The notes below the pieces were generated by a model. The model was not told the origin of the DNA. It was given only the letters and a program-made list of their open reading frames with translations, and did not search any database. Positions 1 to 8,985 of a stretch of DNA of 64,000 bases are shown one piece after another. The DNA is from Nostoc sp. FACHB-110 (GTDB lineage: Bacteria; Cyanobacteriota; Cyanobacteriia; Cyanobacteriales; Nostocaceae), in contig NZ_JACJRU010000002.1 of NCBI RefSeq assembly GCF_014697425.1, positions 124,001-188,000 on the forward strand, written 5' to 3'. The translations under genes and the position numbers were made by a program. How positions within the stretch are numbered: the first letter of the stretch is position 1; each line of letters opens with the position of its first letter.

Positions 1-1379
1 TAACCTTCTTCACCGTGTTCGTTGATATCCAAACCTTGGATTTCGGCTTCTTCTTTGACGCGCAGACCCACAGTCGCATCGATTACTTTCAGAATAATAA
101 AAGTACCAATTGCGGCGATCGCATAGGCAACTACAATTGCTGCTAATTCTACTCCGAGTTCGCCAAAGTTCCCACGTAATACCCCATCTTTACCGCCGCC
201 ATTAACCTGGGTGGTAGCAAAGATAGCAGTTAAAATCGCACCCACTGTACCACCAACACCATGCACCGGATAGGTATCTAAGGCATCATCAATTTGGAGT
301 TTGTGTTTAAAACTCACTGCGTAGAAGCAGACAAAAGAGGTAATAAAACCAATTAAAATCGCCGCTAAAGGAGTGACAAATCCAGCTGCGGGTGTGATAC
401 CTACTAATCCTGCAACTGCGCCTGTAGCTGCACCTACAGCTGTGGGTTTACCGCGTAATGCTGCTTCTAAAATTAGCCACATCAAAGCCGCCGCCGCCGC
501 CGCCGTATTGGTAGCGACAAAGGCAGTGGTGGCTATGTTTGTAGGGATATCACCAGAAGTGCCACTAGCAGCAGATAAAGCACTACCCGCATTAAAGCCA
601 AACCAACCAAACCACAGCAAGCCAGCACCTAATAAGATAAAAGGTACGTTATGGGGCGGGCTGAGGCGGTCAGGGTGAGTTTTGCGTGGCCCAAGAACAA
701 TTGCCGCTACTAACGCCGAAACCCCAGAACTAATGTGAACGACTGTACCACCTGCAAAGTCTAACGCGCCTAAACCGCCATATAAGCCAAGAAATCCACC
801 TTTAGCCCAGACCATGTGTGCTAAAGGGCTGTAAATAAAGGTTGACCACAGCAACACAAACAAACTGTAAGCGCGAAAACTCATCCGTTCGGCGATCGCA
901 CCAGAAATCAACGCAGGGGTGATAATGGCAAACATGGCTTGATAAATCATGTATGCCTGATGAGGAATTGTCCCAGCATAAGAAACGACCTCTTTCGGCT
1001 CAGAACCTTGGAGATAATTAGTTGTTTCTAGCCCTACACCATTTAACCCGAGCCACTGCAAACCACCGATAATTGAGTTTCCTGGCGCAAAAGCTAGGCT
1101 GTATCCCCACAAAACCCAAGTTACGCCAACAATTGCCATCAACACAAAGCTCATCATCAAAGTGTTGAGGATATTGCGCGATCGTACAAATCCACCGTAA
1201 AAGAATGCTAGTCCTGGTGTCATCAACAAAACTAATGCTGCTGACACCAGCATAAATGCTGTATCTCCTGTATCAGCAGCGGGTGGTGCTGCTGGGGTTT
1301 GGGCAAGCGCATTGCCCATGAGGGGCCACCCTAAAAGTAATATAGTCAAAGCCGCGATCGTGATGCCTTTCTTCAGCAC
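1..1379 (-). CDS. amt: Ammonium transporter (Amt family), 3' end outside window
   Basis: Membrane channel for ammonium/methylammonium uptake. About 459 codons are visible; the frame is open to the left edge, and the last residues seen (GLDINEHGEEG) are the usual Amt C-terminus, so only a few codons are missing. The N-terminus looks like a signal peptide ending ALAQ, followed by the repeated transmembrane helices of the family. Both pore histidines are recognisable (in SPLAHMVW and YPVHGVGG). The start is a GTG at 1379 with the purine-rich AAGGAAAG upstream; the first in-frame ATG (1319) would remove the signal peptide. A second amt gene lies upstream on the same strand. A GTA-N8-TAC motif (possible NtcA site) sits 38 bases before the start. 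Family assignment is secure; which paralogue it is (amt1, amt4, amtB) is not decided here. Confidence 0.95.
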   Translation of the reverse strand, partial: MLKKGITIAALTILLLGWPLMGNALAQTPAAPPAADTGDTAFMLVSAALVLLMTPGLAFFYGGFVRSRNILNTLMMSFVLMAIVGVTWVLWGYSLAFAPGNSIIGGLQWLGLNGVGLETTNYLQGSEPKEVVSYAGTIPHQAYMIYQAMFAIITPALISGAIAERMSFRAYSLFVLLWSTFIYSPLAHMVWAKGGFLGLYGGLGALDFAGGTVVHISSGVSALVAAIVLGPRKTHPDRLSPPHNVPFILLGAGLLWFGWFGFNAGSALSAASGTSGDIPTNIATTAFVATNTAAAAAALMWLILEAALRGKPTAVGAATGAVAGLVGITPAAGFVTPLAAILIGFITSFVCFYAVSFKHKLQIDDALDTYPVHGVGGTVGAILTAIFATTQVNGGGKDGVLRGNFGELGVELAAIVVAYAIAAIGTFIILKVIDATVGLRVKEEAEIQGLDINEHGEEG

Positions 1380-1417
1380 TTGTTTCTTTCCTTTTTTCTT
1401 GAAAGTCAAGATTTTTT

Positions 1418-1431
1418 GTATACTAAACTAC
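1418..1431 (-). promoter_or_regulatory. Candidate NtcA-binding site before the first amt gene
   Basis: GTATACTAAACTAC fits the NtcA consensus GTA-N8-TAC exactly. It lies just upstream of an ammonium transporter, a class of gene known to be under NtcA control in cyanobacteria. It is very close to the assigned GTG start and no TAN3T -10 box is seen at the usual 22-23 base spacing, so a standard class II activated promoter is not obvious. The motif has only six fixed bases and occurs by chance in AT-rich DNA. Confidence 0.4.
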
Positions 1432-1691
1432 ATTGCATTCTTTTTTGCTACTCATTTTTGTCTCGAAAGATACCCAACTGAATTTTTTTCAAAAGATTAA
1501 CAAAAATATAATCCTTGTGACAGTTGTCAAGACATTAATAAATGTGTATTGATGCAATTTTCGCATTTTTTGTTTGAGGATTCACATTGATTGCGGTATA
1601 AATAAATTTTTGTATTTGAGTTAGTTCACATATCCAAGTCCAAGATTAGTAACAAACCAAATAATGCCAGAAATTACAAGCGGAATTGTAC

Positions 1692-2015
1692 TTAATTTCT
1701 GGGTGCAAAGATAATAACCAAAACACTTAGCAATATCAAGAAAGTCCCTATCAAGTCGTAATTATCTGGTTTGACTTTATCGATTTGCCAACCCCAAAGC
1801 ATCGCCATTGCAATAAATACACCGCCATAAGCCGCATAGACTCTGCCAAAATTAGCAGGTTGCAAGGTAGAAATTACACCATAAAGAGCTAAAGTGATTC
1901 CACCTAAAATTCCTAACCAAATTGACTGACCTTGACGCAACCATAACCAAATTAAATAACAACCTCCTAATTCAAATAAACCAGCCCAGACAAAATAAAT
2001 TAGGGACTTGATCAT
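1692..2015 (-). CDS. YnfA/UPF0060 family small membrane protein
   Basis: A 107-residue integral membrane protein with four predicted hydrophobic segments. The pattern LIYFVWAGLFELGGCYLIWLWLR, given here only as its features (a first helix with E-L-G-G, then WLWLR), and the later RVYAAYGG are hallmarks of UPF0060/YnfA, a family related to the small multidrug resistance transporters whose substrate is unsettled. The ATG at 2015 is preferred over a TTG two codons earlier because family members begin with the residues just before the first helix. It lies between two amt genes on the same strand, but a terminator-like hairpin separates it from the upstream amt. Its leader and start codon lie in a 25-base sequence that is repeated 140 bases upstream. 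Confidence 0.88.
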   Translation of the reverse strand: MIKSLIYFVWAGLFELGGCYLIWLWLRQGQSIWLGILGGITLALYGVISTLQPANFGRVYAAYGGVFIAMAMLWGWQIDKVKPDNYDLIGTFLILLSVLVIIFAPRN

Positions 2016-2177
2016 ATACAAAATTTGGACTCAGAAAAGTAGGTTGGGTGTAGCGATAGCGTAACCCAACAAAGTATGCTCGGATGTTGAGTTTCTTTCC
2101 TCAACCCAACCTACGCCAGAATTGGTTTTTAGTCTTAACCCAAGCGTATTGCCATATACAAAATTTGTACTCAGAAA
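2013..2177. repeat. 25-bp direct repeat bracketing a palindromic insert
   Basis: The 25 bases at 2013-2037 recur at 2153-2177 with one mismatch. Between them lies about 115 bp containing an 11-bp perfect inverted repeat (GTAGGTTGGGT at 2039-2049, ACCCAACCTAC at 2104-2114) of the GTTGGGT type that is scattered through Nostocales genomes. The arrangement looks like insertion of a small palindromic element with duplication of flanking DNA. The left copy carries the ATG and leader of the YnfA-type gene. Confidence 0.75.
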
Positions 2178-2241
2178 GTTGAATTTTTTGTCAATAAAAA
2201 GCTATGAAATTAAAAAAATTATTCAAGCTTGCATAAGAAAA

Positions 2242-2278
2242 CCACCCTCTACATTCAAGGCAAAAGTTGTAGGGGTGG
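2242..2278 (-). terminator. Terminator-like hairpin downstream of the second amt gene
   Basis: On the minus strand, CCACCCCTACA pairs with TGTAGAGGGTGG (one bulge) across a 14-base loop and is followed by TTTTCTT. It lies 35 bases past the amt stop codon, so it probably ends that transcript before the YnfA-type gene. Confidence 0.6.
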
Positions 2279-2312
2279 ATATTGGTCAGCAATAAATTTG
2301 AAGATTGACAAA

Positions 2313-3935
2313 CTACAGAGGACTTTTTAAGTCACCACCAGATGAAATTCCTCCAGAGCTTTGCCCTTCATTAAATCCACTAGGGCTAGCTTCTTTCAAA
2401 AATCCACTGTAGGCTTCCATACCATGTTCGCCAATATCTAAGCCTTCTAATTCTTCTTCTCTAGAAACGCGAATTCCTAAAGTTGCTTTGAGTATTAACC
2501 AGAAGATGCTGCTCAAAAGAACAGTGAATCCTCCAACTGCAAGAACACCAACTATTTGTGGAATTAATGTCCCAAAGCCACCACCGAAGAATAAACCATG
2601 AGGGCCGATTGGCTTACCAGCTAAGTCAACCAACCAAGGATAACCACCAGGGCCAACAGCAAATAAACCCACCGCTAAAGTACCCCAAATCCCGCAAACT
2701 AAGTGAACTGAGGTAGCACCTACTGGGTCATCAATCCCGATTTTGTCAAAAAATGGTACAGCAAAAACAACTAAAATCCCAGCAATCAAACCAATCACGA
2801 TGGAACTGGGAATATTAACGTAAGCGCAAGATGCAGTAATACCTACTAAGCCTGCCAAAATACCGTTGATAATCATCGATAAGTCTGGCTTACCTAAGTA
2901 AAACCAAGCTGTAATAGTAGCAGCAATCCCACCAACAGCACCTGCCATATTAGTTGTTAAAGCAATGTGAGTAATTGCATTTGGGTCGGCAGCCATCACA
3001 GAACCCGGGTTGAAGCCAAACCAGCCCAACCACAAAATTAGACAACCCAAAGTGGCAATACTCATGTTGTGGCCAGGCAGAGCCACGGCTTGTTTATCTT
3101 GATATTTACCAATCCGCGGCCCGAGAAATGCGGCTCCCATCAATGCAGCCCAACCACCAACTGAGTGAACTACAGTAGAACCAGCAAAATCCCAAAAGCC
3201 CATATCTGCTAGCCAACCAGCACCCCAAATCCAGTGTCCAGTAATGGGGTAAGCAATGCCTACCAGTAACAGACTGAAAATTAAAAAGTCAACAAACTTA
3301 ATCCGTTCAGCTACTGCCCCTGAAACAATTGTGGCTGCGGTTCCGGCAAACACTAGCTGGAATAAAAACTTAGCAGCTAGAGGTACGCCTGTCCAATTGA
3401 GTGCGCTAAATACGCCTTCATAGGCATCTCCGGTAGCTGGGCTGTTATCTGTTCCGGCGAGGAACAAGCCACTGTGTCCGATGAAGTCATTGCCATCACC
3501 AAACATTAAGCCAAAACCGAGGGCCCAAAATGCTACGGTCGATAAGGCAAATACAATTAAGTTTTTCGCCAGAACGTTAACCGCGTTTTTCTGACGGCAA
3601 AATCCGGTTTCTAACATACAAAAACCGGCATTCATAAAAAATACCAAAAAGGCAGCGATCGCTACCCATAAAGTATCCAGTGCAATTTTTAAATCTGCTG
3701 TTGTTGGCCCTGCGGGTGCTGTAGATGCTGGAGCTTGAGCAACTGCTACATAACCCCATCCCAAGACAATCAAACACGCCAAAGGTAAGCAAGCTTGCCA
3801 ACTAGGAGAAAGACGCTTAATGGCTACAATTAATCGCTTTATTTTTGGGTTAAATTGTAAATTTTTAGCAGAATTTCTGGCAGATGTTCGCCTAATTTTT
3901 GTTCTCGATTTATTTCTTTGCATGAGTTTGAACAT
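2313..3935 (-). CDS. amt: Ammonium transporter (Amt family)
   Basis: A 540-residue Amt-family ammonium channel of the plasma membrane. After a basic N-terminus of about 45 residues comes a hydrophobic signal-like stretch ending VAVAQA, then the Amt core with eleven expected helices. Pore histidines are visible in GHWIWG and in TSVHLVCG, and the signature [13 protein letters not shown] is present. The C-terminus [14 protein letters not shown] is the conserved cytosolic regulatory tail. It is longer than most Amt proteins because of the N-terminal extension; an internal start at Met5 is possible. A hairpin follows the gene. The only perfect GTA-N8-TAC upstream is about 460 bases away. Confidence 0.96.
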   Translation of the reverse strand: MFKLMQRNKSRTKIRRTSARNSAKNLQFNPKIKRLIVAIKRLSPSWQACLPLACLIVLGWGYVAVAQAPASTAPAGPTTADLKIALDTLWVAIAAFLVFFMNAGFCMLETGFCRQKNAVNVLAKNLIVFALSTVAFWALGFGLMFGDGNDFIGHSGLFLAGTDNSPATGDAYEGVFSALNWTGVPLAAKFLFQLVFAGTAATIVSGAVAERIKFVDFLIFSLLLVGIAYPITGHWIWGAGWLADMGFWDFAGSTVVHSVGGWAALMGAAFLGPRIGKYQDKQAVALPGHNMSIATLGCLILWLGWFGFNPGSVMAADPNAITHIALTTNMAGAVGGIAATITAWFYLGKPDLSMIINGILAGLVGITASCAYVNIPSSIVIGLIAGILVVFAVPFFDKIGIDDPVGATSVHLVCGIWGTLAVGLFAVGPGGYPWLVDLAGKPIGPHGLFFGGGFGTLIPQIVGVLAVGGFTVLLSSIFWLILKATLGIRVSREEELEGLDIGEHGMEAYSGFLKEASPSGFNEGQSSGGISSGGDLKSPL

Positions 3936-4753
3936 TCTCCTCCAAACTATCCTGAAAGGAAAATCCTATAGAGCAAAAAACTAATGCTCGAAGTTAATAT
4001 GTAGCGGTTTTTGAGATTTATCTTTCAACCACTAATTTCCACGCCAGAAAATCACACTACCCAAACAAGAGTTTGGTAAATTTTTTGCTGTGATTCTTAA
4101 GAAATTATTACGTAATATCCGCAACCGTCAAGTCTCCTTCACCTAATCTTTAATCTTGTAATTTTGATTTTTAGTGCTTAACCTTTGCCAATTGTCAATA
4201 CAATCGGGGCAAAAAGTTATGGAGAAATCGGCACATCATTTACACAATAAAAGCAGAGTTCAGCAAATTTTATGCTGTGGAATTACCAAGAAATGACTGG
4301 ACAGAAATTGTTAAATTACTTCTTGATGTAAATCTTGGTCAACTCACAAATAAAATTTGACTGATTTTCTATTTATCAATTTTGCAATTCTGTATAATTA
4401 GATACTGTTTTTTGCGGCGTGTGTTTTCTAATACACTAAAAGTTAATATATGAATCAACCATATCCTTGATAGACAAAGGCTCTATCCTTATAGGTTAAG
4501 AAAATTAAAAAAATATTAAATTATATAAAATTTGAGTATAGATTAATACCCATAAGTCATCTTCGATGTTTAATCAAAAATCTTTGCTATTCGCTGTTGT
4601 CTGTCTACAAAAGTATGTTCACTCATTCAATCAAATTCTGCATATTTAATTGGTTAGGCTAAAAAATTTAGGAAAAAACTCAAAGATAAGATCAGCACTT
4701 TGAGTTTCAGATGATCAAGCTGACTAGTAAATTTTCAAAACATCCAAATATTA
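3936..4753. other. Intergenic region of about 820 bp with a possible NtcA site
   Basis: AT-rich DNA between the second amt gene and the DUF3611 gene, both on the minus strand. No convincing coding sequence was found on either strand. The one motif worth noting is GTA-N8-TAC at 4392-4405; the bases at the -10 distance are not a good TAN3T on either strand. The length is unusual for a simple promoter region and may hold a long amt leader. Confidence 0.5.
4392..4405 (-). promoter_or_regulatory. Candidate distal NtcA-binding site upstream of amt
   Basis: GTATAATTAGATAC matches GTA-N8-TAC. It is about 457 bases upstream of the amt start, so it would need a long leader. A match of six fixed bases is expected by chance several times in a window of this size. 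Confidence 0.3.
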
Positions 4754-5323
4754 TTAGTGTTTATGCACTCGTTCTAATAACCATAAAGATGCAATTGTAC
4801 CGACAAAATGAGCAGTAATACCATTAATATTTGCCACTGCGACAAACACATCAAGAGCGCGAATAATTTTGTTCGGGTCAGTTATTGCCACACCAGGCGG
4901 TTGAGAGATTGATTTAGCGACTAGCACTCCTAGAGTTGAGCCAGTCCCAAATAAAGTTAATAATATCCCAAGTAAACTGACAATTATTCCTAATCTAATA
5001 GCTTTGATCGTATCTATTTTACTAGGATGTAAAGCGTGGTTAGGATTTCCTAACCGTTTGCCGAGGCGAGTATAACGAAAATCCCAGTAAACGCTAAATA
5101 GTAAAGTAAAAATGCCACAGATAGCCCAGAATATGCCAACTCCCAAACCAGCGTTTGGTTGGTCGGCAAAACCGCGTCCAGTGGCGGCAAACAAAACTGT
5201 TAAGCTAGATACCACTGCTAGTCCTAGCTGTATCCAAAAAGTAATCCAGCCTGTTAACCGAAGATTGTTAGCTATCCCCTGAATTGATGGTGCTACATTT
5301 GTAACTTCTGTTTCAGTGTGCAT
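4754..5323 (-). CDS. DUF3611 (Tic21/PIC1-like) membrane protein
   Basis: A 189-residue membrane protein with four hydrophobic segments. The sequence fits DUF3611, the cyanobacterial family related to chloroplast Tic21/PIC1, for which roles in protein import and in iron transport have been proposed; I infer no function beyond membrane transport. Recognisable features are the N-terminal NNLRLTGWITFWIQLGLA segment, a central FRYTRLGKRL stretch and the C-terminal NGITAHFVGTIASLWLLERV helix. The frame is open to an ATG at 5413, but the added residues are basic and unlike the family, and ACAAGAG precedes the ATG at 5323, so the shorter form is chosen. Confidence 0.85.
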   Translation of the reverse strand: MHTETEVTNVAPSIQGIANNLRLTGWITFWIQLGLAVVSSLTVLFAATGRGFADQPNAGLGVGIFWAICGIFTLLFSVYWDFRYTRLGKRLGNPNHALHPSKIDTIKAIRLGIIVSLLGILLTLFGTGSTLGVLVAKSISQPPGVAITDPNKIIRALDVFVAVANINGITAHFVGTIASLWLLERVHKH

Positions 5324-5823
5324 ACTCTTGTCCGTCTGATTAGGATAACTCCTCATCTTTAGGATATTTCGCCGCGATCGCAGCTTACGCCCACCTACAG
5401 ACATAATACCCAAACTATCTTGAGTCGGAAATTAATCACAAATTTAGTATTTAAACTTAAAAATAAGATGTTAATTTCCCAATAATAATTGCTTGATAAA
5501 TACCAACAAGATGTTTTTTGTCATTGAATTATTTTGCAAATCTTATTGGAAAAATTTTTAGCTTAACTTTGCGCTTGACCCTGCGCTCCTCTGAGTTCAA
5601 AAACATTAGTTATGTACCTCACTTAACTAGGAATCGCTATAAATAAATATCTAGAGTAACTCCCCCTTTATTTGAAAAAATCATGACATTTAACTATCAC
5701 TATTGATGTAATACACTTTTTTGTGAAAATTTATTCAAGTCTTGTTCAAGCAGCAAGAATTTCCTGTGAAAAAATTGATCTGGGTGGATAATAAAGCATA
5801 ATTATCTTTTATGGCTTTGAGCG
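5324..5823. other. Intergenic region with a truncated dispersed repeat
   Basis: About 500 bp without a supported gene. Positions 5614-5641 are the reverse complement of one end of the element at 20721-20835 (one mismatch in 28), and the adjoining bases back to about 5570 keep weaker likeness (a GCAGAGG/GCGCAG pattern). The other end of the element is not seen, so this copy appears truncated. Confidence 0.6.
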
Positions 5824-5904
5824 ATGCCTAACGGTGAACCGCAAAGCGTCTACACTGTCAATCAAGATGGTTGGGACTCAAAGCCTCTGATTCAACTTAA
5901 GTAA
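5824..5904 (+). CDS. Possible 26-codon leader ORF
   Basis: ATG at 5824 opens 26 codons ending at TAA 5902-5904, six bases before the oxidoreductase ATG. The peptide begins MPNGEPQSVYTV and ends PLIQLK. It has no clear Shine-Dalgarno sequence and resembles no protein I recognise. Its composition (no rare residues, tight junction with the next gene) suggests either a translated leader or a remnant of a gene's 3' end. This is an inference from position and reading frame only. Confidence 0.3.
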   Translation: MPNGEPQSVYTVNQDGWDSKPLIQLK

Positions 5905-5910
5905 TTGACT

Positions 5911-6921
5911 ATGAGTACAGAAAATCTCAAAATTGCGCCAGCGTTACGTGTGGGAGTACTGGGTTTTGGCGGACTCGGACAAGCAGCCGCCAAGGTACTT
6001 GCTGGTAAACGAGAAATGACTTTAGTAGCAGTGGCAGACCAAAAAGGTTACGCCTATGTCACTGATGGTTTAAATTTTAAAGATTGCATTGCGACCTATC
6101 AATCACAAGGCTCTGTAGGTTATTTAGAGCCAATCGGTACATTAACAAATAACAGTATTCAAGATTTAATCGATAGTAACCAACCTGTTGATGGTTATTT
6201 TTTAGCTTTACCCAACCTACCCAACGACTTTATCCCCTCTGTTGCCAGACAATTTATCAAATCTGGTTGGCGTGGTGTGTTAGTAGATGCCATCAAGCGC
6301 ACCAGTGCAGTAGAACAGCTAATGGCGATGAAAGCCGAACTACAAGCCGCAGGTATTACCTACATGACAGGATGTGGTGCTACACCCGGACTGTTAACTG
6401 CTGCTGCGGCTTTAGCTGCTCAAAGTTATGCGGAAATTCATCAAGTTGAAATTACCTTTGGTGTAGGTATTGCTAACTGGGAAGCTTACCGTGCCACAGT
6501 GAGAGAAGATATTGGTCATATGCCCGGTTATACAGTAGAAGCAGCCAGAGCAATGACTGATGCAGAGGTAGAAGCATTACTAGACAAAACAAATGGCGTG
6601 TTGACCTTAGAAAACATGGAACACGCAGATGATGTAATGTTAGAGTTAGCAGGAATAGTAGAACGCGATCGCGTGAGTGTTGGTGGTGTAGTTGATACCC
6701 GTAATCCCAAAAAGCCCCTCAGCACCAACGTCAAAGTGACAGGACGTACCTTTGAAGGTAAAATTTCCACCCATACATTTACATTAGGCGATGAAACCAG
6801 TATGGCCGCAAATGTCTGCGGCCCTGCTTTTGGTTATCTCAAAGCTGGTATGCAATTACATCAACGTGGCATGTACGGCATTTTTACCGCAGCTGAAATC
6901 ATGCCTCAGTTTGTGAAGTAA
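5911..6921 (+). CDS. Saccharopine dehydrogenase-like oxidoreductase
   Basis: A 336-residue NAD(P)-dependent enzyme. The Rossmann motif [17 protein letters not shown] lies near residues 14-30, followed by an acidic-end beta strand VAVADQ. The rest matches a cyanobacterial family annotated as saccharopine-dehydrogenase-like; the substrate is unknown and a role in lysine metabolism should not be assumed. A glycine-rich [19 protein letters not shown] segment is characteristic. ATG 5911 is chosen over a TTG two codons earlier. It starts six bases after a small ORF, so translation may be coupled. It stands alone on this strand. Confidence 0.8.
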   Translation: MSTENLKIAPALRVGVLGFGGLGQAAAKVLAGKREMTLVAVADQKGYAYVTDGLNFKDCIATYQSQGSVGYLEPIGTLTNNSIQDLIDSNQPVDGYFLALPNLPNDFIPSVARQFIKSGWRGVLVDAIKRTSAVEQLMAMKAELQAAGITYMTGCGATPGLLTAAAALAAQSYAEIHQVEITFGVGIANWEAYRATVREDIGHMPGYTVEAARAMTDAEVEALLDKTNGVLTLENMEHADDVMLELAGIVERDRVSVGGVVDTRNPKKPLSTNVKVTGRTFEGKISTHTFTLGDETSMAANVCGPAFGYLKAGMQLHQRGMYGIFTAAEIMPQFVK

Positions 6922-6948
6922 CGGGTGAGGGGCTAAAGGCTAGAGAGG

Positions 6949-7515
6949 CTAGGGGTTAGAGTCTCTAGCTTGTAGCCCCTCTTCATCTCTTCGTTCTTCT
7001 TCTAATAGTAAATATGATGTTTGTATAACAAAGGGCAATTCTGCACCAATTAGACCTCGTTGAATGCGTTCCGATGTTTCACTAAAAACGACAAACAAAG
7101 GATATATAGCATTAGCTCCTTCACTTAAAACATGGCTGTGGCGAGGGGGCATTAACCATTCATAATCTTGGTCTAAATAAACTTGTGTTTGCCGCCAACG
7201 CCCTAACAAATCTGAAAAATCTTCATGGGGACGATGAATAAATAACAAAATCTCGGCTCCAGTTTTAATTTTCCATTCTGGATCGCACATTAAAATTGAT
7301 ATATCACAGGGTAAAGGAATTGCCTGAGGAGCTTCAGACGTAGTATGACGCAGACGAACAATGGGTAGAGGAATAGTAATTAAACTTTCATCTGGACGAC
7401 GCAAACTAGGAATCATTTCCAGGTATGGTCTATGTTGTTTAAGTAGAGCGATCGCCGCTTGATGATTGCTATACTCTGCCAAAGTGGCTTCATAATGAGA
7501 TTTCTGCACAGGCAT
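6949..7515 (-). CDS. Hypothetical protein, 188 aa
   Basis: I do not recognise this protein. It is soluble, with no signal peptide or membrane segment, and has no clear catalytic motif. The middle is rich in proline and hydrophobic residues (ITIPLPIVRLRH) and the C-terminus is acidic and arginine-rich (LLLEEERRDEEG). It is convergent with the oxidoreductase, whose stop is 27 bases away. No Shine-Dalgarno sequence precedes the ATG; a heptanucleotide repeat begins ten bases upstream. Confidence 0.65.
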   Translation of the reverse strand: MPVQKSHYEATLAEYSNHQAAIALLKQHRPYLEMIPSLRRPDESLITIPLPIVRLRHTTSEAPQAIPLPCDISILMCDPEWKIKTGAEILLFIHRPHEDFSDLLGRWRQTQVYLDQDYEWLMPPRHSHVLSEGANAIYPLFVVFSETSERIQRGLIGAELPFVIQTSYLLLEEERRDEEGLQARDSNP

Positions 7516-7524
7516 AATTTGATT

Positions 7525-7552
7525 AAGTATGAAGTATGAAGTATGAAGTGTG
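7525..7552. repeat. Heptanucleotide tandem repeat (AAGTATG)
   Basis: Three exact copies of AAGTATG and one variant AAGTGTG. It belongs to the short tandemly repeated repetitive (STRR) sequences described in heterocystous cyanobacteria. Confidence 0.85.
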
Positions 7553-7669
7553 AAGTTTATAGCAATTGACAGGCTAGTTAATACCTCTGTAGATGATAAA
7601 ATGTAGGCAACAAAAGACTTTTAATTCTGTCACCTGTAACCTGTCTCCCTGCTATATCCTTCTGCGTTT

Positions 7670-8893
7670 TCATCCCAGCTTTTCAAACACTTTGAATAGT
7701 GGCAAATACATTGCTAAGATGATTGTCCCAACCATGCCCCCTAGAACCACAATCATCAATGGTTCCATAATACTAGTTAGTGCTTTGACTGTTTGTTCCA
7801 CTTCATCTTCATAGAAATCAGCAACTTTCATCAACATTCCATCTAATTCCCCAGTTTCTTCACCAATACTCATCATTTGAATTGCCATAGGGGGGAAAAT
7901 TTTCTCTTTTTGTAACGCAATACTAATCATGCCTCCCTGTTGCACTTCTAAACGCGCTGCATCTATAGCGTTAGCCACAATTTGGTTGCCTGATGTATCT
8001 CGCACAATTTCTAAAGAAGTTAAAATTGGTACTCCTGAACGAGTTAAAGCACCAAAGGTGCGGCTAAAACGAGCAACTGAAGACTTTTGAATTAACTCAC
8101 CAAACAAGGGAATTTTCAGCGAAAGACGGTCAATTGTTTGACGACCAGCTTCTGTTTTATAAAACTGCTTATAGACATATCCTAAACCTATGAAAGCACC
8201 AATAATTACTACAGACCAAAAACTTCGCAAAATGCCACTACAAATCATTAAAAACTCAGTTAAAGCAGGTAATTCTGTCCCTAAATCTTTGAAAATTCCC
8301 GCAAAAATAGGTATCAGAAAAACTGTCATCCCCACAAAAATAGTGACAGCGATAAAACCGACAACTACAGGATAAGCTAGGGCAGATTTAATTTGGTTTT
8401 GTAAGCGAGCGACATCTTCTAATAATTTTGCCAACCGACCTAATACTTCATCGAGTACACCGCCTACTTCACCAGCCTGAATCATACTCACATATAAACC
8501 ATCAAAACAATCAGGATGCTTCCGCATAGCATCAGAAAGATTCATCCCGCTTTGGACATCATTACTAATATCAATTAAGGCTTGTTTCATTTTAGGATTT
8601 GTACACTGGTCAGATAGCACACCTAAACCTCTAACAATGGCTACACCAGCATTCACCAAAGTAGCAAGTTGTCGAGAAAAAACTGCTTTTTCTTTAATTG
8701 GAACTTTAACAAATGAATTCTGAAATTTTTTGAAGTCAAAATTTAGTTGAAAGCCTTGAGATTCTGTGATTTCTTGAACGACAAAACCTTTATCTCTAAG
8801 ATTAGTACGCGCTTGTGTTAAAGATTCAGCGACAATTTTTTCTTTCCGCGATTTTCCTTGAGCATCTCGAATACTGGCAACGTAGGTAGGCAT
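7670..8893 (-). CDS. pilC: Type IV pilus inner-membrane platform protein PilC
   Basis: A 407-residue GspF/PilC family protein that forms the inner-membrane platform on which the PilB and PilT motors act. Two T2SSF repeats are visible, each opening with a similar segment: FSRQLATLVNAGVAIVRGL near residue 72 and FSRTFGALTRSGVPILTSL near residue 275. Hydrophobic helices follow each repeat, the last one at the C-terminus (VVLGGMVGTIILAMYLPLF). It is the third gene of pilB-pilT-pilC, 92 bases after pilT. The ATG at 8893 has no clear ribosome binding site. Length is normal for the family. Confidence 0.96.
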   Translation of the reverse strand: MPTYVASIRDAQGKSRKEKIVAESLTQARTNLRDKGFVVQEITESQGFQLNFDFKKFQNSFVKVPIKEKAVFSRQLATLVNAGVAIVRGLGVLSDQCTNPKMKQALIDISNDVQSGMNLSDAMRKHPDCFDGLYVSMIQAGEVGGVLDEVLGRLAKLLEDVARLQNQIKSALAYPVVVGFIAVTIFVGMTVFLIPIFAGIFKDLGTELPALTEFLMICSGILRSFWSVVIIGAFIGLGYVYKQFYKTEAGRQTIDRLSLKIPLFGELIQKSSVARFSRTFGALTRSGVPILTSLEIVRDTSGNQIVANAIDAARLEVQQGGMISIALQKEKIFPPMAIQMMSIGEETGELDGMLMKVADFYEDEVEQTVKALTSIMEPLMIVVLGGMVGTIILAMYLPLFKVFEKLG

Positions 8894-8985
8894 AAATCAA
8901 ATAAATTCAAAATTTTAAATCTGGTTATCAGGCAATAATCAATATTTAAACTATTAACTATTGCCGTTTTTAAGGGGATGAAATT

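Noticed and set aside
1312..1500. 62-codon open frame on the plus strand over the amt start
   Set aside because: It lies across the minus-strand amt coding region and leader, and the translated sequence is Phe-rich without protein-like features.
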